Under the pieces are notes generated by a model that saw only the letters and a list, made by a program, of their open reading frames with translations, did no database searches and was not told where the DNA came from. A DNA stretch of 33,951 nucleotides from JAFLUQ01 sp964551215 (GTDB lineage Bacteria; Bacillota; Clostridia; UMGS1883): assembly GCA_964551215.1 (NCBI GenBank), contig CAZKBV010000008.1, positions 1-33,951 of the forward strand, read 5' to 3'. Shown in pieces: positions 6,803 to 15,312 of the stretch (position 1 is its first letter; each line of letters begins with the position of its first letter). The position numbers were made by a program, and so were the translations under genes.

Positions 6803-8619
6803 GAAAATTTCAGGTCACGAGATACCTGCAAAGATGGAAGGCGCTTATTATACTCATTGCCATTCTCGGAAGTTGCGGAGTTTACTGGTACGGCAGCACT
6901 AACCAAACCTATACGGCCTCGGCTGTTATGTCGTATAAGACAAATTCCGAGGGCGAGGTCGTAAATCCCGACGGCTCCGCCGTGGATACCTCCGAAATTA
7001 TATCTGCGGCCGTTATAACCGACGCTATAAAGGATCTCGGTCTTGACGCCAATGTGGAAACGATTCGTTCCAGATGCACGGTTACGGAGATTATCCCCCA
7101 AGAGGAAGAGGAAAAGCGTCAGTCCGCTTTGGATCACGGCGATGATTACGAATATACCCCGAACTCGTATATCGTCAGCTTCACCGTGAACAGCGATTAT
7201 TCCAGAGACTATGCCAGAGATGTGCTGGATTCAATATTGTCGAATTACTTTTCCTTCTATTGCCGCAAATATTTGAATCAGGCGGCGTTGCCGAACAACG
7301 CGGCCAATATTTCCTCGGATAAGTACGATTATATTGAGTGCGTGGAGCTTTTGGAAAGCGCGGCTGACGATATAATTTATTATCTTGACGACAGAGCGGA
7401 GAATTATTCGGGCTTCCGCAGCGCAAAAACAGGGTATTCCTTTGCCGACCTCAGCGAAAAGTACGACGATATAAGAAATAATGAGCTGGTGGGGCTTCAC
7501 GCGTTTATTCTTAACAATAAGCTTGTGAAGGATCGGGAGGTTCTGCTGAAGAAATACGAAAACAGCAAGGCCAAGTACGAAATACAGATATATAACGAAA
7601 CCCAGCATATTGACGAGGCAAAGACAATCATTGACAAATTCGGCGAAAAGACCCTTGCGGAAAACGATATCAATTACAGCTTCGGCAGCGGCGTCGGAAG
7701 CAATCAGGGTCTTATATCCAACGACGTCGAAGAGGTATACGAAAGTCATCGCGACAAGGTTCAGACCACCTACGATAAGCTCATAAATCAGTATGTCGAC
7801 CTTCAGGATGAGAGAATATACAACCAGATAAACCTTGCAAGGTGTCAGGAGGTTCTTGACACATATTCCGCCGTAGCGGAAAACACGGATCCGTCCGACG
7901 AAAACGCTTTGTGGGCGACGGAAACCATAGATAAGGCGGCTTTGGAGCTTAACGAGCTTTACGAGCTGGTTCTTCCCACAACAGAGGAATTCAATGAAAA
8001 GAACGGCGCCGATAATCTCTCCATGCGCAGCAGTATTTCCTCAAAGGCAAACATCAACCTTAAAATTTATCTTGCCATTGCGATTTTGTTCTTCCTGATA
8101 GTGGGCTGCTTTGTGGCTATATTCTGCGGAAGAATGGGAGACTTTATCGATTACCTTATGTATACCGATTCCAAAACCGGCCTTCCCAACCGCAATCGCT
8201 GCGATATGGTTATCGAGCAATATGCCGTTAAGCCTTTGCCGGAGGAATTTGTATGTATCGTGCTTAAGGTTGACCTGAAATATCCGGATATGCCCGGCTT
8301 CAGACGCAGCGACGGCGACCGCATACTGGGCGAGATGGGCGGCTTTGTAAAGCACGTTATGGAGGACGTTGCCTTTGCGGGCTATAATAACGACGGTATG
8401 TTTATAGCCTTTGTCAAGGAATGTACGGCTGAAAGAGCCATGGTGCTTGTAAAGCGGGTTGAGGAGCTTGTGAACAATTACAACTCCTCCGCCGAGGCCA
8501 AGTATCCCATACGCTGTCGGGAAGGCATAGCCGAAACAGGGCGCGACAACATATATTCGGCTCGCGATCTGTTGAGAAAGGCTATCGGCAGCGCCATGCA
8601 AAGCGAAAAAGAAGGCTGA
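6799..8619 (+). CDS. Wzz-like co-polymerase fused to a degenerate GGDEF domain
   Basis: This 606-residue protein has a first membrane helix (about 14-31), a large helical extracellular part with NPDGSAVDTSEIISAAVI near the start (paralogous to the preceding gene), a second membrane helix (about 425-447) and a cytoplasmic C-terminal domain (about 457-606). That domain begins DSKTGLPNRNRCD, the usual opening of a GGDEF domain, and keeps a GDRIL segment (equivalent of GDxxL). The signature loop is changed to GYNNDGMF (NNDGM at 530-534), and no RxxD inhibitory site is seen. Diguanylate cyclase activity is therefore unlikely. By analogy with PelD and other degenerate GGDEF proteins it may bind a nucleotide or a partner and control polymerisation. 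The start is ATG 6799, in an ATGA overlap; an ATG at 6781 is also possible. Confidence 0.75.
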   Translation: MRKFQVTRYLQRWKALIILIAILGSCGVYWYGSTNQTYTASAVMSYKTNSEGEVVNPDGSAVDTSEIISAAVITDAIKDLGLDANVETIRSRCTVTEIIPQEEEEKRQSALDHGDDYEYTPNSYIVSFTVNSDYSRDYARDVLDSILSNYFSFYCRKYLNQAALPNNAANISSDKYDYIECVELLESAADDIIYYLDDRAENYSGFRSAKTGYSFADLSEKYDDIRNNELVGLHAFILNNKLVKDREVLLKKYENSKAKYEIQIYNETQHIDEAKTIIDKFGEKTLAENDINYSFGSGVGSNQGLISNDVEEVYESHRDKVQTTYDKLINQYVDLQDERIYNQINLARCQEVLDTYSAVAENTDPSDENALWATETIDKAALELNELYELVLPTTEEFNEKNGADNLSMRSSISSKANINLKIYLAIAILFFLIVGCFVAIFCGRMGDFIDYLMYTDSKTGLPNRNRCDMVIEQYAVKPLPEEFVCIVLKVDLKYPDMPGFRRSDGDRILGEMGGFVKHVMEDVAFAGYNNDGMFIAFVKECTAERAMVLVKRVEELVNNYNSSAEAKYPIRCREGIAETGRDNIYSARDLLRKAIGSAMQSEKEG

Positions 8620-8655
8620 TCGTTCGGCGAGAGCAAAAGGGAGGAAAACGCTGCC

Positions 8656-9489
8656 GTGAAAAAGGGCCGAAAATTATTAATAGCGGCGGCTGTGCTTCTG
8701 GCATTGGCGGTCGCGGTGGTTGGCTGTAACGCTGTGAGCAACAGCAGCTTTGAAACCACCTTTTACGAAATGGAAACGGAAAAGAATATCAGCGGTCTTA
8801 GGATTGTTGTCCTTTCCGATTTGCACAACCGCGAATACGGAAAGGACAACAAAAAGCTCGTTGAAAGAGTGGCTAACCTCCATCCGGACATAATTGCCAT
8901 TGTGGGCGATATGATAAACCATTACGATCCGGATCATTCCGTGGCGCTGAAGCTTGTGAAAAATCTTTCGGAGATAGCGCCGGTGTATTATTCGGCGGGC
9001 AACCACGAGGTTGAAAATATAATCGGCGACGAGGATTCCACCCTCGTAGAGGACATTGAAAAGGCCGGCGGGATTTATCTGAGCCATAGATACGTTGAGG
9101 TCCGAAGCGGCAACAATCGTTTCCTGATTGCCGGCGCCTGCAAAAACGCCGCCGACATACTTGATTACGAGGAAGATATGCTTAAGGAGTTTACGGAAAA
9201 AAAGGGCTTTAAGATTTTTCTGAACCATTTTCCCGAAATTTTTGACAAGGAGATGGAGGATTATCCCGTGGATTTGGCCATATGCGGCCACGCTCACGGC
9301 GGACTTGTAAGGCTGCCCTTCGGCGACGGGCTTTACGCGCCGGATCAGGGGTTTTTCCCAAAATATACCAGCGGAATGAGAAAGCTGTGCGGAAGCACGG
9401 TGGTTATAAGCCGTGGCCTCGGAACGTCTCACAGGTACGAATTCAGAATTAACAATAAGCCGGAATTGGTAGTTATTGATGTAAATTAG
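8656..9489 (+). CDS. Membrane-anchored calcineurin-like metallophosphoesterase
   Basis: This 277-residue protein carries the full set of metallophosphoesterase motifs in order: SDLH (54-57), VGDMI, GNHE, NHFP and GHAHGG, all expected to bind two metal ions. It resembles the YaeI/YkuE branch. The N-terminus is a basic KKGRK followed by a hydrophobic stretch ending VVGC (Cys24), which could be a lipobox or a single membrane anchor; the catalytic domain would then face outside. The start is GTG at 8656, 11 nt after GGGAGG. Its position between the co-polymerases and the polymerase suggests a role in polysaccharide or lipid-carrier phosphate hydrolysis, but the substrate is unknown. Confidence 0.85.
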   Translation: MKKGRKLLIAAAVLLALAVAVVGCNAVSNSSFETTFYEMETEKNISGLRIVVLSDLHNREYGKDNKKLVERVANLHPDIIAIVGDMINHYDPDHSVALKLVKNLSEIAPVYYSAGNHEVENIIGDEDSTLVEDIEKAGGIYLSHRYVEVRSGNNRFLIAGACKNAADILDYEEDMLKEFTEKKGFKIFLNHFPEIFDKEMEDYPVDLAICGHAHGGLVRLPFGDGLYAPDQGFFPKYTSGMRKLCGSTVVISRGLGTSHRYEFRINNKPELVVIDVN

Positions 9490-9501
9490 AGGTGTAAGGT
9501 T

Positions 9502-10791
9502 ATGACAGAAAAGGGAAGGGTTATATATGAGCAGGGCCGGTGGACACAGCGCGTGATGGCCGCGGCGTATATATTCCTTTCCTTTTTCACTTTCTACTGC
9601 GAATGTTATAAGCTGCCGGTAAGCGTTAAGTATTATATAAATCTTATAATTGCCTTTTGGGCCGTGGCGGCGTTTTTTATCAATCCCCGCTTTAAGGAAA
9701 TGACGTTTTGCTTTAAAAATTATATAGTATATGCCCTGCCGTTCCTTCTTATATGGATGTGGTCGGTGGGAATATGGATTTCCGATTTTCAAACCTTGGA
9801 CTACATAATCCGAGGCTCGAAAAACATTATCTATATGTTTACAAACATTGCTTATGTGTGCGCGGCTTATTACCTGTTCGGAAACAGGGCTGTATATTAT
9901 ACATTTTATTCAATGCTTATCGCGAACATTGTCGTGGTTTTTCAGGCGGGAATGAGCTGGGGCTTCGGGAGACTGCTTTCCGAGTATATAAAGCTTTTGA
10001 CCTCCTTTGCGACCGTAACGGGAGACGCCATCGGCTCTCTTGAACTCCATGGCATAGTTCATGGATGGGGATTGTTTTTTGTATATTTTCTGATGAATCG
10101 GAAAAAGCCCTTAAAAAAGCGTATTTTTTATATTTTGGCGTCGTTTCTTTTCTTTACGGTGGCGTTTAAACGCATCGGCATTATCGGAGCTATGCTTGCC
10201 CTTGCGTTCGGAGTGTTGTACAACCGTATCAGCGACGGAGGCCGCCGCGTGCTGACGGCGGTGACGGCGATTGCCATTACATTAACGGCGTTTACTTACA
10301 TTGTCACCATAAAAACCGGAGCCTTTGAAACTTTGTCGCAGGAACTCGGAATAAACCTTATGGGACGGGATAAAATTCTTGAAGCCTATGACGAGTATTA
10401 CGAGATATCGCCGGCCTTTACGGGGCATGGCATAAGATTCGTTTTTAACCACGGCCAGACCACCGGCGGCTATGCTTCGCTGCACAATGTATTTGTCGAA
10501 CACTATATTGAACTGGGCTTTATAGGCTGGTTCGTGTGGATAATATACGATACCTTTTTCAGAGTCAGATATTTTGAAAAAAATTACGGCGGACGGGCGG
10601 CGGCTTTCCTGTACGCGTCGGTTATATATACGTTTATGACCTATGCCACCGACAACACTTATTTTTACTTTACGATAAATGTGATTTTCAGGCTGCTTTC
10701 TATGGATTGGTGCTATGAAAACAGAGATCCGAACGCGGAAGAGGCCGCGGCGAAGCCTCTCAGCCGGATTAAACGGCTTTTAGGCGGCTGA
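9502..10791 (+). CDS. Wzy-like polysaccharide polymerase / O-antigen ligase family
   Basis: This 429-residue multi-pass membrane protein has about 10-12 hydrophobic segments and a long polar loop near residues 270-330 before SLHNVFVEHYIELGFIGW, the pattern of the O-antigen ligase/polymerase superfamily. Wzy proteins join repeat units on the outer face of the membrane. As usual for the family, sequence conservation is low, so the call rests on topology, the HN...E.G..G motif and the location directly after Wzz-type genes. No other polymerase candidate is in the locus. The ATG at 9502 lies 12 nt after the phosphoesterase stop with GAGGTG/AAGG upstream. Confidence 0.78.
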   Translation: MTEKGRVIYEQGRWTQRVMAAAYIFLSFFTFYCECYKLPVSVKYYINLIIAFWAVAAFFINPRFKEMTFCFKNYIVYALPFLLIWMWSVGIWISDFQTLDYIIRGSKNIIYMFTNIAYVCAAYYLFGNRAVYYTFYSMLIANIVVVFQAGMSWGFGRLLSEYIKLLTSFATVTGDAIGSLELHGIVHGWGLFFVYFLMNRKKPLKKRIFYILASFLFFTVAFKRIGIIGAMLALAFGVLYNRISDGGRRVLTAVTAIAITLTAFTYIVTIKTGAFETLSQELGINLMGRDKILEAYDEYYEISPAFTGHGIRFVFNHGQTTGGYASLHNVFVEHYIELGFIGWFVWIIYDTFFRVRYFEKNYGGRAAAFLYASVIYTFMTYATDNTYFYFTINVIFRLLSMDWCYENRDPNAEEAAAKPLSRIKRLLGG

Positions 10792-10825
10792 TTTAAAAAG
10801 CGACCGTTGAAGGGGGATGTAATTT

Positions 10826-11863
10826 TTGCCGGAGAGAACAATTGACATTTCGGTTGTGATACCAATATACAATTTGGAAAGGTATATGAGGCCTTCCGTC
10901 GAAAGTATATTGAACCAAACCTATAAAAATACAGAGATTATTCTCATAGACGACGGCAGTACGGATTCTTCGGGGGCGATTTGCGATGAATTTGCCGACC
11001 GTGACGACCGCGTGCGGGTTATACATAAGCCCAACGGCGGAGTGGGCTATGCCCGTAACAGCGGTATTGAAGCCGCCGTGGGGGAATATGTTTATTTCTT
11101 TGACGGAGACGACATTGCCGAGCCGGATTTAATAGAGGACAATTTCAAAGCCGCCAAGTCGGCCGGAGCCGACATCGAGGTTTTCGGCTACAAAACCGTG
11201 TGGCTGAAAAACAGCGGCGAAAGAGGAGAAAGCGTTACGCTCCCTCCGTTAAGCGGAGCCTATGACAGGCAGGGCTTTTGGGACAACTTCCCCCTCGACA
11301 ACAAAGTGGCGTATGCCGTAACATGGCGGATGTTCCGACGGGAATTTTTAATAAAAAACAATCTTCGGTTTACCGATATGACCAACGGGGAGGACGGCCG
11401 CTTTATGCTTGAAGCTTACGCCGCTCCCTTTGAAAAAATAGTCTACAATAACAAAAAGTATTATTACAATTATATACGCCGAGGCGGCACGGCCACCACA
11501 AGGTACAGTTCGGACAGAGCCGAAGACGAATATACCGTAAGCCGCCAATTTGACAGGCTTTTATCCGAAGAAAAAATGGCAAAGGGCCGCTACGGCCCGC
11601 TAATAAAAAAACACTACGTGATGGGAATGTGCATGACGGCGGGGAATATTGCCAAAACAAAGCTTCCCCTAAGGGAAAAGGAAAAGCTGCTCAGGGAATA
11701 CGCTTCCCGCGACAAAGTGGCCGAAAGCCTGAGAGAGGTTCCGCTTAGTATGTTCACCGTCAGAAGCGTAAGGCTGAAGGTGCTGTTCTTTAAGCTTGGA
11801 CTTTATAAAACAGGGCTTGCGCTTAACGAGCTTAAGATAATGCGCAATCTGCGCAGAGGTTAA
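10826..11863 (+). CDS. GT2 glycosyltransferase, paralogue 1
   Basis: This 345-residue family 2 transferase has a GT-A domain: ISVVIPIYN, nucleotide-binding DDGSTD (42-47) and the metal-binding DGDD (93-96), followed by a helical C-terminal half with the paralogue-specific motifs EDGRFMLEAY and KYYYNYIRRGG. GT2 enzymes transfer a sugar from a nucleotide donor to the lipid-linked repeat unit at the inner face of the membrane. The start is TTG at 10826 after AGGGGGA; no later start keeps the first beta strand. It is one of five related transferases in the locus. Donor and acceptor are not predictable. Confidence 0.88.
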   Translation: MPERTIDISVVIPIYNLERYMRPSVESILNQTYKNTEIILIDDGSTDSSGAICDEFADRDDRVRVIHKPNGGVGYARNSGIEAAVGEYVYFFDGDDIAEPDLIEDNFKAAKSAGADIEVFGYKTVWLKNSGERGESVTLPPLSGAYDRQGFWDNFPLDNKVAYAVTWRMFRREFLIKNNLRFTDMTNGEDGRFMLEAYAAPFEKIVYNNKKYYYNYIRRGGTATTRYSSDRAEDEYTVSRQFDRLLSEEKMAKGRYGPLIKKHYVMGMCMTAGNIAKTKLPLREKEKLLREYASRDKVAESLREVPLSMFTVRSVRLKVLFFKLGLYKTGLALNELKIMRNLRRG

Positions 11864-11893
11864 GCGCCCTGCGGCGGCAAAGGAGGAAGGTCA

Positions 11894-13228
11894 ATGTCTT
11901 TGGAAATGAAACGCCTTTTTGAAAAAATACTGGCGAGGGAAGAGAGAATTTCCGTCACAGGTCTTGGATATGTGGGGCTTCCTTTGGCGGCGGCTTTTTC
12001 AGGCAAGGCCGAGGTCATAGGCTACGACCGCGACGAGAGGAAAATTGCCGCCTGCGTAAACGGAACGGATCTTACCGGCGAGGTGGGGGACGAGGCTCTT
12101 AAGTCGGCAAAAATTCGGTTTACATCCGACGAAACCATTCTCAGAGACGCCGCCTTTCATATTGTGGCCGTGCCTACTCCCGTAAACGGCGACAAAACCC
12201 CGGATCTGACGCCGGTTGTAACCGCCAGCGAGACAGTGGGGCGGAATCTCAAAAAGGGCTCCGTGGTGGTTTATGAATCCACTGTTTATCCGGGCGTGAC
12301 GGAGGAAATCTGTCTGCCGATTTTGGAAAAAACGTCGGGACTAAAGGGAGGCAGGGATTTTAAAATCGGATATTCCCCCGAACGCATAAATCCCGGCGAC
12401 AAGCTGCACCGTCTTGAAAATATCCAAAAAATTGTTTCGGGCATGGACGGGGAAGCTCTTGATATTATAGCCTCGGTTTACAGCCTTATTATTGAGGCCG
12501 GAGTGTACAGGGTTTCTTCCATAAAGACGGCGGAGGCGGTTAAAATTGCGGAAAACAGCCAGCGGGACATAAACATTGCCTTTATGAACGAGCTGGCTAT
12601 GGTTTTTGACCTCATGGGCGTGGACACCAACGAGGTTGCCGCCGCAATGGACACCAAATGGAACGCTCTGGGCTTTCGGCCCGGGCTTGTGGGCGGCCAC
12701 TGCATAGGGGTGGATCCCTATTACTTTATAAGCCGAGCCGAAAAGCTGGGCTACCATTCCGACGTAATTCTTGCCGGACGGCGGGTAAACGACGCAATGG
12801 CGGACTTTGTGGCCGACGCGGCGGTCAAAAAAATGATTCTTGCCGGTCACAGGGTAAAGGGCGCCAAAGCGGCGGTGCTGGGGCTTACCTTTAAGGAAAA
12901 CTGCCGTGACATACGCAACAGCAAGGCCGCCGAGCTTGTGAAGCGGCTTACGGAATACGGCGTTGAGGTTACGGCTGCCGACCCGATGGCGGACGAGAAG
13001 GACGTATGGGCGGAGTACGGAATAAAGCTCACGGATACAAGCTCCGTAAAGGATATGGACTGCGTGATTTTCGCCGTGGCTCACAGCTGTTTCAGGGAAA
13101 CGGGTCTTGAAGCGGCGGATAAAATGTTTGCCCCTCTTCCGGCGGAGGAAAAGGTTTTGATAGACGTAAAGGGGATATTCCCCGTAGAGAAGCTGAAAGA
13201 GCTTGGCTGGAGCTATTGGCGGCTGTAA
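11894..13228 (+). CDS. UDP-N-acetylhexosamine 6-dehydrogenase (TviB/WbpA-like)
   Basis: This 444-residue enzyme belongs to the UDP-glucose/GDP-mannose dehydrogenase family. It shows an N-terminal Rossmann loop, GLGYVGLPLA (G23, G25, G28), PTPVNGDKTPDLTPV, the ESTVYPG strand, the central helix with NSQRDINIAFMNE, and the catalytic cysteine in GGHCIGVDPYYF (Cys270). The NSQRDINIA and GHCIGVDPYY forms are those of the Vi-antigen TviB / WbpO branch, which oxidises UDP-GlcNAc or UDP-GalNAc to the uronic acid using 2 NAD+. A typical partner 4-epimerase is not in the window. It is inserted between GT2 paralogues 1 and 2 and supplies an acidic sugar for the polymer. Confidence 0.9.
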   Translation: MSLEMKRLFEKILAREERISVTGLGYVGLPLAAAFSGKAEVIGYDRDERKIAACVNGTDLTGEVGDEALKSAKIRFTSDETILRDAAFHIVAVPTPVNGDKTPDLTPVVTASETVGRNLKKGSVVVYESTVYPGVTEEICLPILEKTSGLKGGRDFKIGYSPERINPGDKLHRLENIQKIVSGMDGEALDIIASVYSLIIEAGVYRVSSIKTAEAVKIAENSQRDINIAFMNELAMVFDLMGVDTNEVAAAMDTKWNALGFRPGLVGGHCIGVDPYYFISRAEKLGYHSDVILAGRRVNDAMADFVADAAVKKMILAGHRVKGAKAAVLGLTFKENCRDIRNSKAAELVKRLTEYGVEVTAADPMADEKDVWAEYGIKLTDTSSVKDMDCVIFAVAHSCFRETGLEAADKMFAPLPAEEKVLIDVKGIFPVEKLKELGWSYWRL

Positions 13229-13257
13229 TATGTTGCACATTTGGGAGGAATCCAGTT

Positions 13258-14286
13258 ATGGCGGAGGTTTCAATAATCGTACCCGTATATAACGCAAAAG
13301 AACATATCGGGTCTATGATGGAATCGGTTTTCGGCCAGACACATAAGGATATAGAAATTATTTTAGCTGAAAACGGCAGCACTGACGGTTCGGATAAAAT
13401 CTGCGAGGAATATGCCGCCGCCGACAGCCGTGTGAAGGTTATACGTTGCGTGGAAAAAGGTGTTTCCATAGCCCGAAATGCCGGACTGGAAGCGGCGACG
13501 GGGGAGTATGTCTATTTTGCCGATGCTGATGACCTGCTGAGTCCGGAGCTTATTGAGGATAATCTTGCCCTTGCCAGGCAGCACAATGCCGATATTGTGG
13601 TTTTCGGCTATATAAGGCTGACCGAGAAAAGGAACGGCAGGCTTATCCGCTGCAAGGTTATGCCGAAATGGGAGGGCATTTTGGGCTCCGGCGACATCAA
13701 GGAGCATTTCGGTGAGCTTGCTTTGGATAATCCGCATATATGGTCCAGAATATTCAAGCGTGAGTTTATAGAAAAAAACGGTCTGAGATTTAAGCCTCTT
13801 GCGGTGGGGGAGGATGATTTGTATAACATTTCTGCCTTCAGCGCAATGCCGGGGACAGTATGCTTTAACAACCGTACATATTACTGCTACGTAAAACGTG
13901 GAAATTCCGCGATGAGCCGTTACAGCTCTAAGTCTTGTGAAAGCGTATTCGGACTTGCACGGGAATTTGAACGAATTTCCGGCGAAATGAAGCTGCCGGA
14001 GAAAAGCCGTACTGAAGCGGTGAACCGTTACTATATAAAAGCCGTAAGTATAGTGACCGGCCTTATGGCAACGGAAAGCTGTCCTCTTACCTTGAAGGAA
14101 AAGCTGGACGGCGTTAAAAGGATGATGGCTTTGCCGGAGGTGGCACGGGCATTTAATGAAGTGAATCTTGGTGTGTTTGACCATCGGTTGCTTCGGATAA
14201 AGCTGGGGCTTCTAAAGCGCGGCCACTACCTGAGTGTGATTTTGCTTGGAGAATTGCTTAAGTCGGTAAAGGAGTATGTAATATGA
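13258..14286 (+). CDS. GT2 glycosyltransferase, paralogue 2
   Basis: This 342-residue GT-A fold transferase has SIIVPVYN (5-12), DADD (89-92) and the C-terminal paralogue motif EDDLYNISAF. In place of DDGSTD the nucleotide-binding loop reads ENGSTD (38-43); this variant occurs in active GT2 enzymes but may change donor choice. The ATG at 13258 has GGGAGG upstream; an earlier in-frame TTG at 13216 lies inside the dehydrogenase gene and has no support. The stop overlaps the start of paralogue 3 (ATGA), so the two are probably translationally coupled. It resembles paralogue 3 closely around residues 85-125. Confidence 0.87.
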   Translation: MAEVSIIVPVYNAKEHIGSMMESVFGQTHKDIEIILAENGSTDGSDKICEEYAAADSRVKVIRCVEKGVSIARNAGLEAATGEYVYFADADDLLSPELIEDNLALARQHNADIVVFGYIRLTEKRNGRLIRCKVMPKWEGILGSGDIKEHFGELALDNPHIWSRIFKREFIEKNGLRFKPLAVGEDDLYNISAFSAMPGTVCFNNRTYYCYVKRGNSAMSRYSSKSCESVFGLAREFERISGEMKLPEKSRTEAVNRYYIKAVSIVTGLMATESCPLTLKEKLDGVKRMMALPEVARAFNEVNLGVFDHRLLRIKLGLLKRGHYLSVILLGELLKSVKEYVI

Positions 14287-15302
14287 TTGACGTTTCGATA
14301 ATAATTCCTGTATATAATGCGGAAAAATACATAGCGGCTATGACAGAATCAGCCATAAATCAAACCTATAAAAATACGGAAATAATACTTGTTGATGACG
14401 GCAGCACAGACGCCTCCGGCAAAATCTGCGACGAGCTGGCCGCAGGGGACAGCCGCATAAGCGTTATTCATAAGGAAAACGGAGGGCTGAGTAGCGCAAG
14501 AAATGCGGGGATTGAGATTGCAAGGGGAGAATACATTTATTTTGCCGATGCTGACGATATCTTGGATCTCAGTCTTATTGAGGATAATCTTGCCCTTGCC
14601 TGCAGCAGCGGTGCCGATATTGTGATTTTCGGCTATATAAGGCGTATATACCGCAAAAACGGCAGCTTTTACGAAAGCGTTGTTCTTCCCCGTTTCAGCG
14701 GATTTTTCCCGCCGGAAAAGGTCAAAGCTAATTTGGGCGAGATTTGTTATCACCATGTTTCCGTTTCAATCAAGCTTTTCAGCCGCAGTTTTATTGAAAA
14801 GAACAATGTCAGATTTGAAAATATTTCTATCAATGAAGACGATATGTTTGTTATACGCATTATGTCCCTGAAGGGGGTCAGTGTGTATTTTAATCCCAAG
14901 GCATACTATTACTACATTTTAAGGAAGGGCTCGCTGATGAACAGCTATCGTAGCGGAGTTTACGAAAGCGTTTACAGTATTGCACAAAGCTATGAAAACG
15001 CCATGAAGACCGTGGGGGCAGACAACGAAAAAAACAAAGAGACAGTGAATAAGTATTATATAAGAGCAGTAAATATGACTACCGGATTTATGGCTGAAAA
15101 GAACTGTCCTTTTACATGGAGCGAAAAACTGAACCGGCTTCGGAAGATGATGGATGAGCCAAAGATAAAAAAAGCTTTTTCTGAAATTGATCCGGCCTGT
15201 TATTCCGGCTTTGGAAGGGTTAAGGTATGGCTGTTAAAGAACGGTTTTTACAGAAGTGCAGTTCTGCTTGGGCAGTTTAAAAGAAGCTTTATAAGAAAGT
15301 GA
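14283..15302 (+). CDS. GT2 glycosyltransferase, paralogue 3
   Basis: This 339-residue GT2 transferase has SIIIPVYN, DDGSTD (38-43) and DADD (89-92). The C-terminal half has NEDDMFVIRIMS and KAYYYYILRKGS, in the same positions as in the other paralogues. It starts at ATG 14283 within the last codons of paralogue 2 (4-nt overlap), so its translation depends on its neighbour. Sugar specificity is unknown. Together with paralogue 2 it probably arose by tandem duplication. Confidence 0.88.
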   Translation: MIDVSIIIPVYNAEKYIAAMTESAINQTYKNTEIILVDDGSTDASGKICDELAAGDSRISVIHKENGGLSSARNAGIEIARGEYIYFADADDILDLSLIEDNLALACSSGADIVIFGYIRRIYRKNGSFYESVVLPRFSGFFPPEKVKANLGEICYHHVSVSIKLFSRSFIEKNNVRFENISINEDDMFVIRIMSLKGVSVYFNPKAYYYYILRKGSLMNSYRSGVYESVYSIAQSYENAMKTVGADNEKNKETVNKYYIRAVNMTTGFMAEKNCPFTWSEKLNRLRKMMDEPKIKKAFSEIDPACYSGFGRVKVWLLKNGFYRSAVLLGQFKRSFIRK

Positions 15303-15312
15303 GTATACAAGT

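Noticed and set aside
8167..8616. Active diguanylate cyclase
   Set aside because: The catalytic GGDEF loop is NNDGM, so synthesis of c-di-GMP is unlikely.
8677..9792. 371-residue frame on the minus strand
   Set aside because: It lies opposite the metallophosphoesterase and polymerase genes, both strongly supported, and shows no recognisable family or ribosome binding site.
12341..13240. 299-residue frame on the minus strand
   Set aside because: It is opposite the UDP-sugar dehydrogenase and has no motif or start signal of its own.
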